Counted from the first letter of the stretch, positions 26,490 to 36,229 are shown. The stretch is 64,000 nucleotides of DNA from Sagittula stellata E-37 (GCF_039724765.1 NZ_CP155729.1:372001-436000), one strand, 5' to 3'. The notes: generated by a model from the letters alone, not told the origin. Translations and numbers: made by a program.

Positions 26490-27075
26490 CGGGAGCCTCC
26501 AGAAAAGATCGGTCGTGAGCCGATGCGTGGCAACATTCGGCTAGGTCAGTTTCCACTAACAACAGCCAAGAAAGAACTCGGGCTGTCATGAAGTTTGCAA
26601 TTATTTAAGGAAAGGGGTCAAAGCGCACGTACCGCTGTTTCTTTTCTACAACGCACCCCGTCGGCACCTTGCAGTTGCCGCGCTCTTGCGACCTCCGCCG
26701 ACAGGGAAGTCGCGCGACTGATGGATGTGTAAACGATACGATAGGCTGCCAGCAGGTCTGACCCCATCAAGGTGACAGCAATTTTGGAACTGACGCGTTT
26801 CCCGTGCTGACGTCCGTCGCCAGAAAAATTCGGCGCGCGCGGCTGAGTGGGCGCGGCGGAGACAGCGTCGAACGGGCCACCAGCTTTCTGTTCAAAGGGA
26901 GGACAGCGGGTTTCGACCGGTTCTTTGCATTTCTTTGAACTTCCGAACCGGCTGAAGACAGGAAGCCGCTGCACAGTCATCGAGAGCGCAGAACGGGGGT
27001 CATCCTGGACTGACGTAGGGAGGAACCTGCGGGCGGTGCTGCGCGGACTGCAACACCGAGACAGGAAATATCCGT
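26490..27075. other. Intergenic region between divergent cyo and MFS genes, 586 bp
   Basis: Promoters of the cyo operon (minus) and of the MFS gene (plus) must lie here. The region next to the small cyo leader frame (about 26530-26620) is AT-richer than the surroundings. A 180-codon minus-strand frame spans the rest, but its sequence is low-complexity and has no start signal, so it is not called. No RNA gene was recognised. Confidence 0.45.
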
Positions 27076-28431
27076 ATGGCACATTCCACACCTCTGCCAA
27101 CCCGATCCGACGCACCGATAAGCCATTATCGCTGGGTCGTCGTCGCGCTTCTCTTCGCAATCGTCGTGATCAACTACATCGACCGCTCGGCGATATCTTA
27201 CGCCATCGACCCGATCTCGAAGGAGTTGAGCCTGACGGCCAGTCAAAAGGGCCTGATCCTTGGCGCGTTTGGCGTGGGCTATATGTTCACGACTTTCATC
27301 GGCGGCGTGCTCACGGACCGGTTTGGGCCACGCATTATCCTGACCGTCGCAGTCATCCTTTGGGCGGTGTCGAGCGCACTGACCGCTGTCGCATCCAGCT
27401 TTTTCCTGTTGCTGGCCTTGCGCGCGTTGCTCGGCCTGGCCGAAGGGCCGATGTTCCCGGGCCTGACCGGCGCGGTTGCGCACTGGCTCTCACCGAAGGA
27501 GCGGGCCAAGGCACTTGGATATTCGCTGGCGGCGGTTCCGCTGGCTCTGGCCATTGGCGGCCCCATTGTCAGCGGCATCCTGTCCCTGACCGACTGGCGC
27601 TCGCTATACTGGATACTCGCCGTCGGAAGCCTTGTGTGGTTTCCGTTGTGGTTCTGGATGTTCCGCAACCGCCCCGAGGACTCCGCCCACGTGAACGAGG
27701 CCGAGCTGGCGCAAATACGGCACAAGGATATCGAAGTCATCGACACGGGCCGCGGCACAGGAGAGGTCGTGCCAGCCCGGTCCGACAACGCGACCGCGAC
27801 CACGTGGAAGAGGCTCTTCACCAATCCGACATTGTTGGCCAATTACTGGGCGTTCTTCGTCTTCGGTTACTTCCTGTTCTTCTTCATGACCTGGCTGCCC
27901 GGTTTTCTTGAACAGAAATTCTCGGTCTCTGTTGCCAACGTGGGCTGGTTCTCTTTCGTGCCCTGGGCGGTGGCGGGTGTCGTCCTGCTTCTTCTGGGCA
28001 ACCTGTCCGACGGGCTGCTGGAAAAAACCCAAAGCCTGCGGATCTCGCGCAGCTGGTTCATCATCGTCACGCAACTCATCGCCGCCGTGGTCATCGTGCC
28101 CGTTGCATTCACCTCGACCCTGTGGGTGGCCCTCGCACTGATCACCGTGGCGCTCGCGTCTTCGATGGGGGCAAATGCTGTCTACTACGCGATCAATGTC
28201 GACATTGCGCCCGACCGTTCGGCCACGGCGCTGGGGCTCATGGACCTCTTTTTTGCGGTGTCCGGTTTCGCCGCGCCGGCCATCACCGGCTGGGTGGTCG
28301 GCAGCAGCGGCAGCTTCACGCGGGCGTTCTTCATCCTCGCGGCGCTCGCGGGTTCTTCGGTTGTGCTGACGTTCCTCTTCCACCGTCCCGACCGCGACGC
28401 CATCGACCATCCCTACCCGGACGCGCGCTGA
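27076..28431 (+). CDS. MFS transporter, anion:cation symporter (ACS) type
   Basis: This 451-residue protein has 12 predicted membrane helices. The ACS-subfamily features are RWVVVALLFAIVVINYIDRS in helix 1, the loop motif GGVLTDRFGPRI between helices 2 and 3, and GLAEGPMFPGLTGAVAHWLS around helices 4-5. Members import organic anions such as hexuronates, glucarate, dicarboxylates or phthalate with H+ or Na+. It lies 73 bp upstream of a malic enzyme gene on the same strand, so a malate-like or related organic acid is a fair guess but unproven. Confidence 0.87.
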   Translation: MAHSTPLPTRSDAPISHYRWVVVALLFAIVVINYIDRSAISYAIDPISKELSLTASQKGLILGAFGVGYMFTTFIGGVLTDRFGPRIILTVAVILWAVSSALTAVASSFFLLLALRALLGLAEGPMFPGLTGAVAHWLSPKERAKALGYSLAAVPLALAIGGPIVSGILSLTDWRSLYWILAVGSLVWFPLWFWMFRNRPEDSAHVNEAELAQIRHKDIEVIDTGRGTGEVVPARSDNATATTWKRLFTNPTLLANYWAFFVFGYFLFFFMTWLPGFLEQKFSVSVANVGWFSFVPWAVAGVVLLLLGNLSDGLLEKTQSLRISRSWFIIVTQLIAAVVIVPVAFTSTLWVALALITVALASSMGANAVYYAINVDIAPDRSATALGLMDLFFAVSGFAAPAITGWVVGSSGSFTRAFFILAALAGSSVVLTFLFHRPDRDAIDHPYPDAR

Positions 28432-28504
28432 GACGTCCACCGATCCAGCGACAGGGAGCCAGGATGCCCCCTGTCCCGCCACCCGCCTGAAGAAAGGGCA
28501 AACA

Positions 28505-30142
28505 ATGACCTCCTCCCGCAGTCACCCGCTCCTGACCGTCCTCAACGATCCGATCCAGGACAAGGGCACCGCCTATACCGAGAAAGAGCGCGACGCGCTC
28601 GGCATCACCGGCCTTCTGCCCGCCCATGTGGATACGCTTGAGACACAACTGTCGCGGGTCATGTCGCACCTCGATGCCAAGCAGACCGACCTCGAACGCT
28701 ACATCTATCTGATCGGCCTCTGCGACCGGAACGAAACGCTCTATTTCGCCGTGCTTATGAGCGACCCCGAACGCTTCATTCCCATCGTCTACAATCCGAC
28801 CATCGCCGAGGCCTGCCTGGATTACGGCCAGATCTTCCGCCGTCCGCGCGGCATGTATCTGACCAAGCACACGAAAGGCCGCCTCAAGGAGGTGCTGTCG
28901 AACTGGCCGACGCGCGAAATCCGCTTCATCTGCATCACCTCGGGCGGGCGTATTCTGGGGCTGGGTGACATTGGCGCCAATGGCACGCCGATCCCCATCG
29001 GCAAGCTGCACCTCTACACCGCCTGCGCGGGCGTGCCGCCAGATGCGCTTTTGCCGATCCACATGGACATCGGCACCACCAACCGGGACCTGCGCGACGA
29101 TCCGCTCTATCCCGGCCTGCACGAAGACGTGGCCAGCAGCGACGAGATCGACGCCCTGATGGACGAATTCATGCAGGCCGCGACCGAGGTCTTTCCCGGC
29201 GTCTGCATCCATTTCGAGGACTGGAAAGGCACCGATGCGCTGCGGCTGTTCGACCGCTACAAGGACGATCACCTGATCTACAACGACGATATTCAGGGCA
29301 CGGCCGGTGTCACCATCGCGGGGCTGATCACGGCGCTTCAGATCAAGGACGAGGCGCTGAAGGATCAGCGCGTGATGTTCGCCGGCGCCGGATCGGCCGC
29401 CATCGGTATTGCCAACATGATCGTCGAAGCCATGAAGACCGAGGGTCTTTCCGGCGCAGAGGCGCAGGCCGCGATTGCGCTGTTTGATGCGGGCGGTCTG
29501 CTGACCGTGACGCGGGATGACCTGAACATCTACCAGACCCCCTATGCCAGGGATCTCAAGGACGAAACGGATCTTCAGGCTGCCGTGAAGGCCTACAAAC
29601 CCACGATCCTGATCGGCGTCAGCACGGTCGGCGGGCTCTTTACCGAAGCCGTCGTCAAGGAGATGGCCAGCCATTGCGACCGCCCGGTGATCTTCCCGCT
29701 GTCCAACCCGACGCATAGCGCGGAATGCACGCCCAAGGACGCCTATACCTGGACCGACGGCAAGGCGCTGGTGGCCTGCGGGGTGCAGTTTCCCGATGTC
29801 GAGATCGAGGGCCAGACCTTCCACCCCGGCCAGGCGAACAACTTCTACATCTTCCCGGCCCTCGGCTTGGCGGTCTATGCGACCAAGGCAAAGACCATCG
29901 ACGACAAGATGTTCATCGCGGCGGCACGCGGCTGCGCCGATCAGGTCAGCGCGCATGACCGCCAACAGGGGATGCTGTTCCCGCGGCAACGGGATATGCT
30001 CAACACCGAAACGCGGATCGCCATCGCCATTGCACGGGACATCTTCGATCGCGGTCTGGCCGGTGTCGAGGAGCCGGAAGACGTCGGCGCCCTGATCCAG
30101 AGCCAGATCTACCAACCAGTCTATCATGACGAGACGGTATGA
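28505..30142 (+). CDS. maeA: NAD-dependent malic enzyme (oxaloacetate-decarboxylating)
   Basis: This 545-residue protein is of the large SfcA/MaeA type. It contains IVYNPTIAEACLDYGQIFRR followed by PRGMYL (catalytic Tyr region), TSGGRILGLGDIGANG, the metal site IHFEDWKGTDALRLFDRY with YNDDIQGTAGVTIAGL, and the nucleotide-binding VMFAGAGSAAIGIANMIVEA. It converts malate to pyruvate and CO2 with reduction of NAD(P). Length fits the family. With the PDH operon across the convergent gap it supplies acetyl-CoA from malate. Confidence 0.92.
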   Translation: MTSSRSHPLLTVLNDPIQDKGTAYTEKERDALGITGLLPAHVDTLETQLSRVMSHLDAKQTDLERYIYLIGLCDRNETLYFAVLMSDPERFIPIVYNPTIAEACLDYGQIFRRPRGMYLTKHTKGRLKEVLSNWPTREIRFICITSGGRILGLGDIGANGTPIPIGKLHLYTACAGVPPDALLPIHMDIGTTNRDLRDDPLYPGLHEDVASSDEIDALMDEFMQAATEVFPGVCIHFEDWKGTDALRLFDRYKDDHLIYNDDIQGTAGVTIAGLITALQIKDEALKDQRVMFAGAGSAAIGIANMIVEAMKTEGLSGAEAQAAIALFDAGGLLTVTRDDLNIYQTPYARDLKDETDLQAAVKAYKPTILIGVSTVGGLFTEAVVKEMASHCDRPVIFPLSNPTHSAECTPKDAYTWTDGKALVACGVQFPDVEIEGQTFHPGQANNFYIFPALGLAVYATKAKTIDDKMFIAAARGCADQVSAHDRQQGMLFPRQRDMLNTETRIAIAIARDIFDRGLAGVEEPEDVGALIQSQIYQPVYHDETV

Positions 30143-30452
30143 TCCCGCGTCGCAAGACTCTCCGAATAAAAGCCGTTGCCAAGGAAACCCATTGAAAGAG
30201 GAACGTTCTGCCTTTGGGGGCCATCCAGAGGCGGGTTGTGCAGCGGTTACCAAGGTGTTGTCTTGCCCACGCTCGGGGCACCGAATGATCCGCCTCGGCT
30301 GCATGCTTGGCCGGACAATCTGTCCTTCGAAAACGGCGGCACTGGCAATTCCGGTGCCACCGATCATTCGCCCAAAGGGAGGCGTTCGGGGCCGAACGCA
30401 ATTCAGTACGTGCGATGCGCGCCTTTCCGTTGTGCGAGAACCAGTGTCGACC
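30143..30452. other. Convergent intergenic gap, 310 bp
   Basis: The region separates the plus-strand malic enzyme from the minus-strand lpd gene. No gene, RNA or clear terminator hairpin with a T-run was recognised. Confidence 0.4.
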
Positions 30453-32126
30453 TCAAAGGTCCGTCAAAGACCCCAGGTGCGCCTCGGCGGAGAATGCGAC
30501 GGTTTCCGACAAGGTCGGATGCGGGTGGATGGTCAGGGACAGGTCGTGCGCATCCGCCCCCGTTTCGATGGCCAGGGCGATTTCGGCGATCAGGTCACCG
30601 GCATTTGTGCCCACGATGGCGCCGCCCAGAACCCGCCCGGTCTCCGGGTCGAACAACAGTTTCGTCAGCCCCTCGCTGCGCCCCATCGACAGCGCCCGGC
30701 CCGACGCCATCCAGGGGAATGAGGCCTTATCAAACTTGATGCCATCAGCTTTGGCCCGGGTTTCGGTCAGTCCGACCCAGGCAACTTCGGGATCGGTATA
30801 GGCGACCGAGGGGATGCATTTGGCCTCAAACGCGACTTTCTCTCCGCAGGCCACTTCTGCTGCGACTTTCGCTTCATGGGTGGCCTTGTGCGCCAGCATC
30901 GGCTGGCCGACCACGTCCCCTATGGCGAAGATATGCGGCTGGCGGCTGCGCATCTGGGTATCGACGGGCAGAAAGCCCTCGGCCGAAACCTCGATGCCAG
31001 CCAGTTCCGCGCCGACCTTCGCGCCGTTCGGGCGGCGGCCCACGGCCACGAGGATGCGGTCGTAGGTTTCGGTGATCTCACCCTTTGCCGTCTCGAACCG
31101 CGCTTCCAGCCTGTCACCGGCTGTGACGCCGGTGATGCGCTTGTCGGTGTGGATCGTCAGACCCTTCTCGCGCAGGCGCTTTGTCAGCGGGGCGACGATG
31201 TCCTTGTCCGCACCGGGAATGATCTGCCCCGTCGCCTCGACGATGTCGATCTTGCCGCCAAGGGCGTGAAAGACCTGCGCCATTTCCAGCCCAATGATCC
31301 CGCCGCCGATCACCAGCATCCGGTCCGGAACATCTGGAAGCTCAAGCGCGCCGGTGCTGTCCATGATCCTTGGATCGTCTGGCAGGAAGGGCAGACGCAC
31401 CGGTTCCGAGCCGACCGAGATGATCGCCTGATCGAAGGTCACGGCGCGCGTGCCATCGCCCGTGTCAACCGACAGGTTGTTCGGCCCGGTAAAGCTGGCC
31501 TTGCCCTGTATCACCTTGACCTTGCGGCGTTTTGTCAGCCCGGTCAGGCCGGTGGTCAGGCGCTCGACAACGCCGGTCTTGAAGCTGCGGATCTTGTCCA
31601 GGTCGATATCGAGCGGGCCCGAGCCGACGCCATGCTCGCGCGCCGTTTCCGCCTCGTCGATGACCTTGGCGATATGCAGCAGGGCCTTGGACGGGATGCA
31701 GCCGACGTTCAGGCACACCCCGCCGAGGGTCGGGCGCGGGTCGATCAGGGTGACCTCTCGGCCCAGATCCGCCGCGCGGAAGGCGGCGGTGTAGCCGCCC
31801 GGCCCGGCGCCGATCACGACCAGAGAGGCGTGATCGTCCGAGGCTTGCGTTTCGGCGGGTGTCGGGGCAGGGGCCGCGACCTCTGCACTGTCTGCGGTCT
31901 CAAGTCGGATCACCAGATGGCCTTCGCCAACCTTGTCGCCGACCTGAACCAGCACCTCGGCCACGGTTCCGGCCATCGGGCAGGGCACGTCCAGCGTCGC
32001 CTTGTCCGACTCCAGCGTGAGGATCGAGTCGTCTTCGGATACGCGATCACCCACCGCGACCAGCACCTCGATGATCGGAACGGCACTGAAATCGCCGATG
32101 TCGGGGATGTGGATGTCTTTGATCAT
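30453..32126 (-). CDS. lpd: Dihydrolipoyl dehydrogenase with N-terminal lipoyl domain (E3 of PDH)
   Basis: This 557-residue protein has a lipoyl domain first (residues about 1-80, lysine in LESDKATLDV), then a linker rich in Ala, Pro and Thr. The flavoprotein disulphide reductase core follows: FAD site VVIGAGPGGYTAAFRAADLG, redox disulphide GGVCLNVGCIPSKAL, NAD site MLVIGGGIIGLEMAQVFHAL, and C-terminal active-site His in ETGADAHDLSLTIHPHPTLSE. It reoxidises dihydrolipoamide of the E2 subunit. A lipoyl-bearing E3 occurs in several bacteria (e.g. Neisseria, Ralstonia-type PDH). It is the last gene of aceE-aceF-lpd, 9 bp after aceF. Confidence 0.92.
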   Translation of the reverse strand: MIKDIHIPDIGDFSAVPIIEVLVAVGDRVSEDDSILTLESDKATLDVPCPMAGTVAEVLVQVGDKVGEGHLVIRLETADSAEVAAPAPTPAETQASDDHASLVVIGAGPGGYTAAFRAADLGREVTLIDPRPTLGGVCLNVGCIPSKALLHIAKVIDEAETAREHGVGSGPLDIDLDKIRSFKTGVVERLTTGLTGLTKRRKVKVIQGKASFTGPNNLSVDTGDGTRAVTFDQAIISVGSEPVRLPFLPDDPRIMDSTGALELPDVPDRMLVIGGGIIGLEMAQVFHALGGKIDIVEATGQIIPGADKDIVAPLTKRLREKGLTIHTDKRITGVTAGDRLEARFETAKGEITETYDRILVAVGRRPNGAKVGAELAGIEVSAEGFLPVDTQMRSRQPHIFAIGDVVGQPMLAHKATHEAKVAAEVACGEKVAFEAKCIPSVAYTDPEVAWVGLTETRAKADGIKFDKASFPWMASGRALSMGRSEGLTKLLFDPETGRVLGGAIVGTNAGDLIAEIALAIETGADAHDLSLTIHPHPTLSETVAFSAEAHLGSLTDL

Positions 32127-32135
32127 TGTGATCCC

Positions 32136-33425
32136 TCAGATCGAAACGCGGCGAAAGTCGGTCAGGCTCCGGCAGACATGCTGCAGGAACCGCGCGGCGA
32201 CGACGCCATCGACCACCCGGTGATCCCAGCTGAGGCTGACCGGCTGGATCAGGCGTGGCTGCACGGAATCATCGCGCCAGACCGGCTGAACCTCCGCGCG
32301 GGTCATACCGAGGATCGCGACCTGAGGCGCGTTGATGATCGGGGTAAAGCCGGTGCCGCCGATGCCGCCAAGCGACGAGATGGTGAAGGTGGCACCGGAC
32401 ATCGCCGTGGGCGACAGCTTGCCCGCGCGCGCCTGTGCGGCGAGCGTGCCCATCTCGGCGGCGATCTCGGCCACGCTCTTGCGGTCGGCCTCCTTGACGA
32501 CGGGCACGACAAGGCCCTCGGGCGTGTCGGCGGCCACACCGATGTTCCAGTAGCGCTTGAGCACAATCTCATCGCCGTCGAGAGAGGAGTTGAACTTGGG
32601 GTATGCCTTCAGCGCGGCGACCACGGCCTTCACGGCAAAGGCCAGCAGCGTGATCTTGGCATCCTCGGGGTCGGCTTCTTTGTTCAGGAGTTTGCGGAAG
32701 TCTTCCAGGTCGGTAACGTCCGCCTTGTCGAAATTGCAGACATGCGGGATCACAAGGGCGTTGCGCGCCAGCGCGGGCCCGGAGATCTTGACGATCCGGC
32801 TCAGCTTCTGGCGCTCCACGGGGCCGAATTTTTCGTAGTCTTCCCTAGGCCAGTCGGGCAGGCCCATGCCCGGTCCGGAAGTGGGCGCGGCGGTTTGGTG
32901 CGGCGCGGCATTGGACAGCCGGGCCTTGACGAAAGCCTCCACATCTTCGCGCAGGATCCGTGATTTCGGGCCGGTGCCGGTGACTTCGTCCAAGGTCACG
33001 CCCAGCGTCCGGGCATAGCGGCGGATCGAGGGCGAGGCGTGGCTTTTTCCGGATGTTGCGGCGGGTGCAATGGGCCTGGGAGCCTCCAGGGCATGTATGG
33101 CCGCCGGTTGTGGTGAAGGGGCCGCCGATGCCGGCGCCTCGGCGGGTTTGTCTTGCGGCGGGGTGGGCGCAGCGGCCTCCCCTTCGGTCGCGTCAAACCG
33201 CGCCAGAAGGGTGCCCTCGCTCACGCTGTCACCTTCACTGACCAGCAACTCGACGATCTTGCCGGCGTGCGAGCTGGGAACGTCCAGGGTGGCCTTGTCC
33301 GACTCCAGCACGATCAGCGTGTCGTCCACCTGCACTGTATCGCCTACAGCCACCATGATCTCGATGATCGGGACATCCTTGAAGTCGCCGATATCGGGCA
33401 CGTGGATTTCGATGATATTGCTCAT
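32136..33425 (-). CDS. aceF: Dihydrolipoamide acetyltransferase (E2 of PDH)
   Basis: This 429-residue protein has one N-terminal lipoyl domain (1-78, lysine in LESDKATLDVP), an Ala/Pro-rich linker, a peripheral subunit-binding domain (ASPSIRRYARTLGVTLDEV, about 135-170) and a C-terminal catalytic domain. The active-site HxxxD is in LSWDHRVVDGVVAARFL. It transfers acetyl groups to CoA. Only one lipoyl domain is present, fewer than in E. coli AceF (three). The start at MSNIIEIHVPDIGDF is chosen because it follows the aceE stop by 14 bp. Confidence 0.92.
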   Translation of the reverse strand: MSNIIEIHVPDIGDFKDVPIIEIMVAVGDTVQVDDTLIVLESDKATLDVPSSHAGKIVELLVSEGDSVSEGTLLARFDATEGEAAAPTPPQDKPAEAPASAAPSPQPAAIHALEAPRPIAPAATSGKSHASPSIRRYARTLGVTLDEVTGTGPKSRILREDVEAFVKARLSNAAPHQTAAPTSGPGMGLPDWPREDYEKFGPVERQKLSRIVKISGPALARNALVIPHVCNFDKADVTDLEDFRKLLNKEADPEDAKITLLAFAVKAVVAALKAYPKFNSSLDGDEIVLKRYWNIGVAADTPEGLVVPVVKEADRKSVAEIAAEMGTLAAQARAGKLSPTAMSGATFTISSLGGIGGTGFTPIINAPQVAILGMTRAEVQPVWRDDSVQPRLIQPVSLSWDHRVVDGVVAARFLQHVCRSLTDFRRVSI

Positions 33426-33439
33426 CTGCTCTCTCCCGC

Positions 33440-36121
33440 TCACAGCTGCCACGGCGCGTCCGCGCCGGGCTCGATCCCAAGATCCGTCATGGCCTTGGAC
33501 AGCACCTCGTCGCTGACCTCACCCCGCTCGGCGAGCGACTTGATCGCGGCAAAGGCGATGTGCTGGCGGTCCACCTCGAAGAAGCGGCGCAGCGATTTGC
33601 GGTTGGCCGAACGCCCGAAGCCGTCGGTTCCGAGGATGGTCATGGAGACAGGCAGGTAGGGCGCGATCTGCGCGGGGAAGTTGCGCACGTAATCGCTCGC
33701 CGCGACCACCGGGCGGTCGCCGGGGAGCGTGGCCTCCAGATGGCTGGTGCGGCGGTCGGACGGCTTTGCGAAGCGGTTCTTGCGTTCGGCTTCCATCGCG
33801 TCGCGGGCAAGCTCCGTGTAGGAGGTGGCGGAGAACACGTCCGACGCGATTCCGAACTGCGTTTCAAGGATCTCGGCGGCGGCGATCACCTCCAGCAGGA
33901 TGGTGCCGGACCCGATCAGCCGCACGCGCTGATCCGCCTCGGGCAGGGTAGACCGCAGCTTGTAGAGACCGCGAATGATGTCCTGCTCGACGCCCTCCGG
34001 CATGGTCGGCTGCGCGTAGTTTTCGTTCATCACGGTGAGGTAGAAGAACTCGTCGCGCTTCTCGTCCAGCATCCGTGTCATGCCGTGGTCCATGATCACG
34101 GCGAGCTCGTAAGCGAAGGCCGGATCGTAGGCGCGGCAGTTCGGGATGGTGGCGGCGACCATGTGGCTGGAGCCGTCTTGGTGCTGCAAGCCTTCGCCCG
34201 ACAGTGTCGTGCGCCCGGCGGTCGCGCCCAGCAGGAAACCCCGGGTGCGCTGGTCGGCGGCGGCCCAGATCAGGTCGCCGACCCGCTGGAAGCCGAACAT
34301 CGAATAGTAGATGTAGACCGGCAGCAGTTCGGTGTTGTGCACCGAATAGGCGGTGCCGGCGGCGGTCCAGGAACTGAGCGCGCCTGCCTCGGTGATGCCC
34401 TCTTCGAGAAGCTGCCCGTTGGCAGCCTCCTTGTAGTACATCATCGAGCCCTTGTCCTCGGGGTCATAAAGCTGGCCTTGCGGCGCGTAGATGCCGATCT
34501 GGCGGAACAGGTTATCCATCCCGAATGTCCGCGCCTCATCGGCGACAATTGGCACGATCCGGGGACCGAACGCCTTGTCCTTCAGGAGGTTGCCCAGAAT
34601 GCGCACGGCGGCCATCGTGGTGGACATTTCCTTGCCATTCGCCTCCAGCGCGAAGCCTGCGTATTTCGCGGGCTCGGGCCGGGCGGGGGCGCTGGTCGTC
34701 GCGTTCTCGGCGCGCGCGGGCAGGTAGCCGCCCAAGCTGACACGGCGCTCCTTGAGGTAGCGGATTTCCTCGCTGTCTTCTCCGGGGTTGAAGAACTCCA
34801 GCCCCTCGACGGCCTTGTCCGAGAGCGGCAGGTCGAAGTGATCGCGGAAGGCCTTGAGCGCGTCGATGTCCAGCTTCTTGGCCTGATGCGCGGTCATGCG
34901 GGATTCGCCCGCGCCGCCCATGCCATAGCCCTTTTTCGTCTTGGTCAGGATGACGGTCGGGCGCCCCTTGTGGGCCTTGGCGGCGGCAAAGGCGGCGTGC
35001 AGCTTCTTCAGATCGTGGCCGCCGCGCTTGAGCTTGTGGATGTCGTCATCGCTCATGTGCCGCACCAGCGCGGCGCTTTCGGGGTCGAGATCGAAGAACT
35101 TGGCGCGGTTGTAATCGCCCGCCTTGGAGCCGAGATCCTGATAGGCGCCATCGACGGTTTCGGCGAAACGCCGTAGTAGCACGTGGTTCGTGTCGGCGGC
35201 GAATAGGCTGTCCCATTCGGAGCCCCAGAGCACCTTGATGACGTTCCAGCCCGCCCCGATGAACAGCGACTCCAGCTCCTGAATGATCTGACCGTTGCCT
35301 CGCACCGGACCGTCGAGCCGCTGCAGGTTGCAGTTCACGATGAAAGTCAGGTTGTCGAGGTTCTCGCGCGCGGCGAGGGTCAGCCCGGCGATGGATTCCG
35401 GCTCGTCCATCTCGCCGTCGCCGAAGACGCCCCAGACGTGGCGCTCTTCGGTGTCTGCCAGCTCGCGGGCCTGAAGATAGCGCATGAACCGGGCCTGGTA
35501 GACGGCGCTTAGCGGGCCGATCCCCATGGAGCCGGTGGGCACCTGCCAGAAATCCTTCATCAGCCAGGGGTGCGGATAGGAACACAGCCCCTTGCCGGGA
35601 ACTTCCTGGCGGTAGTTCGAGATGTCGGCCTCGCTCAGCCGCCCTTCGAGGAATGCGCGGGCATAGATGCCGGGCGCCGAATGCGGCTGGAAATAGACGA
35701 GGTCGCCGCCGAAATCTTCCGTCTGGGCGCGGAAGAAATGGTTGAACCCGACTTCAAATATCTCGGCTGCCGAGGCGTAGGAGGCGATATGGCCGCCCAG
35801 CTCGCCATAAGCGCGGTTCGCGCGGACCACCATCGCCAGCGCGTTCCAGCGGATGATCGAAGTGATCCGTTCCTCAAGCGCCAGATCGCCGGGATAGGCG
35901 GGTTGCTGCGCCACGGGGATGGTGTTGCGGTAGGCCGAATAGGGCAGACCGCTGGTCGTTGCCCCGATCAGGCGCGCGTGGTCGAGAACGCGGTTCAGGA
36001 CGAAGTTCGCGCGGGCCGGACTGGCGTTCTTCGTCAGGCTTTCAATCGACTCGATCCATTCGGCGGTTTCCTGTGGGTCGATGTCGGCGGTGGACGCGGG
36101 CTGATAGGGGCGGGTGGTCAT
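33440..36121 (-). CDS. aceE: Pyruvate dehydrogenase E1 component, homodimeric type
   Basis: This 893-residue protein matches the large single-chain AceE family. It has the ThDP/Mg region VWGVFGDGEMDEPESIAGLT through FIVNCNLQRLDGPVRGN, and downstream blocks GYGMGGAGESRMTAHQAKKL, YYKEAANGQLLEEGITEAGA and GRTTLSGEGLQHQDGSSH. It decarboxylates pyruvate and acetylates the E2 lipoyl group. The ATG at 36121 has GGAG at a good distance; a longer frame would cross the operator and promoter. Alphaproteobacteria mostly use the PdhA/PdhB type, so this is likely a second or alternative PDH. It heads aceE-aceF-lpd and is divergent from an Lrp-type gene. Confidence 0.93.
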   Translation of the reverse strand: MTTRPYQPASTADIDPQETAEWIESIESLTKNASPARANFVLNRVLDHARLIGATTSGLPYSAYRNTIPVAQQPAYPGDLALEERITSIIRWNALAMVVRANRAYGELGGHIASYASAAEIFEVGFNHFFRAQTEDFGGDLVYFQPHSAPGIYARAFLEGRLSEADISNYRQEVPGKGLCSYPHPWLMKDFWQVPTGSMGIGPLSAVYQARFMRYLQARELADTEERHVWGVFGDGEMDEPESIAGLTLAARENLDNLTFIVNCNLQRLDGPVRGNGQIIQELESLFIGAGWNVIKVLWGSEWDSLFAADTNHVLLRRFAETVDGAYQDLGSKAGDYNRAKFFDLDPESAALVRHMSDDDIHKLKRGGHDLKKLHAAFAAAKAHKGRPTVILTKTKKGYGMGGAGESRMTAHQAKKLDIDALKAFRDHFDLPLSDKAVEGLEFFNPGEDSEEIRYLKERRVSLGGYLPARAENATTSAPARPEPAKYAGFALEANGKEMSTTMAAVRILGNLLKDKAFGPRIVPIVADEARTFGMDNLFRQIGIYAPQGQLYDPEDKGSMMYYKEAANGQLLEEGITEAGALSSWTAAGTAYSVHNTELLPVYIYYSMFGFQRVGDLIWAAADQRTRGFLLGATAGRTTLSGEGLQHQDGSSHMVAATIPNCRAYDPAFAYELAVIMDHGMTRMLDEKRDEFFYLTVMNENYAQPTMPEGVEQDIIRGLYKLRSTLPEADQRVRLIGSGTILLEVIAAAEILETQFGIASDVFSATSYTELARDAMEAERKNRFAKPSDRRTSHLEATLPGDRPVVAASDYVRNFPAQIAPYLPVSMTILGTDGFGRSANRKSLRRFFEVDRQHIAFAAIKSLAERGEVSDEVLSKAMTDLGIEPGADAPWQL

Positions 36122-36210
36122 GGATATCTCCTTCGGAGAGACTGTTTCGCCGCGACTGTACCGATGAGGCGGTAGCGGATGTTGCCAAAATCGGCGCATA
36201 GGGTAGATTG

Positions 36211-36229
36211 TTTGGTGAATTTCACCAAA
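36211..36229. promoter_or_regulatory. Perfect 19-bp palindrome between aceE and the Lrp-type gene
   Basis: TTTGGTGAATTTCACCAAA has two 9-bp arms around one central T. It lies 82 bp upstream of aceE and 14 bp before the start of the Lrp-type gene, just ahead of its AAGGAG ribosome binding site. It is the natural operator candidate for that regulator acting on itself and on aceE-aceF-lpd. Confidence 0.8.

Noticed and set aside
23107..26544. 1145-codon plus-strand open frame opposite cyoABC
   Set aside because: Low-complexity Asp/His/Arg-rich translation typical of antisense to high-GC genes; cyo genes are unmistakable on the other strand.
26618..27160. 180-codon minus-strand frame between cyo and the MFS gene
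   Set aside because: Overlaps the MFS start and its promoter region, has mixed composition and no family motif or good start signal.
33560..35176. 538-codon plus-strand frame opposite aceE
   Set aside because: Antisense shadow; AceE is continuous and motif-rich on the minus strand.
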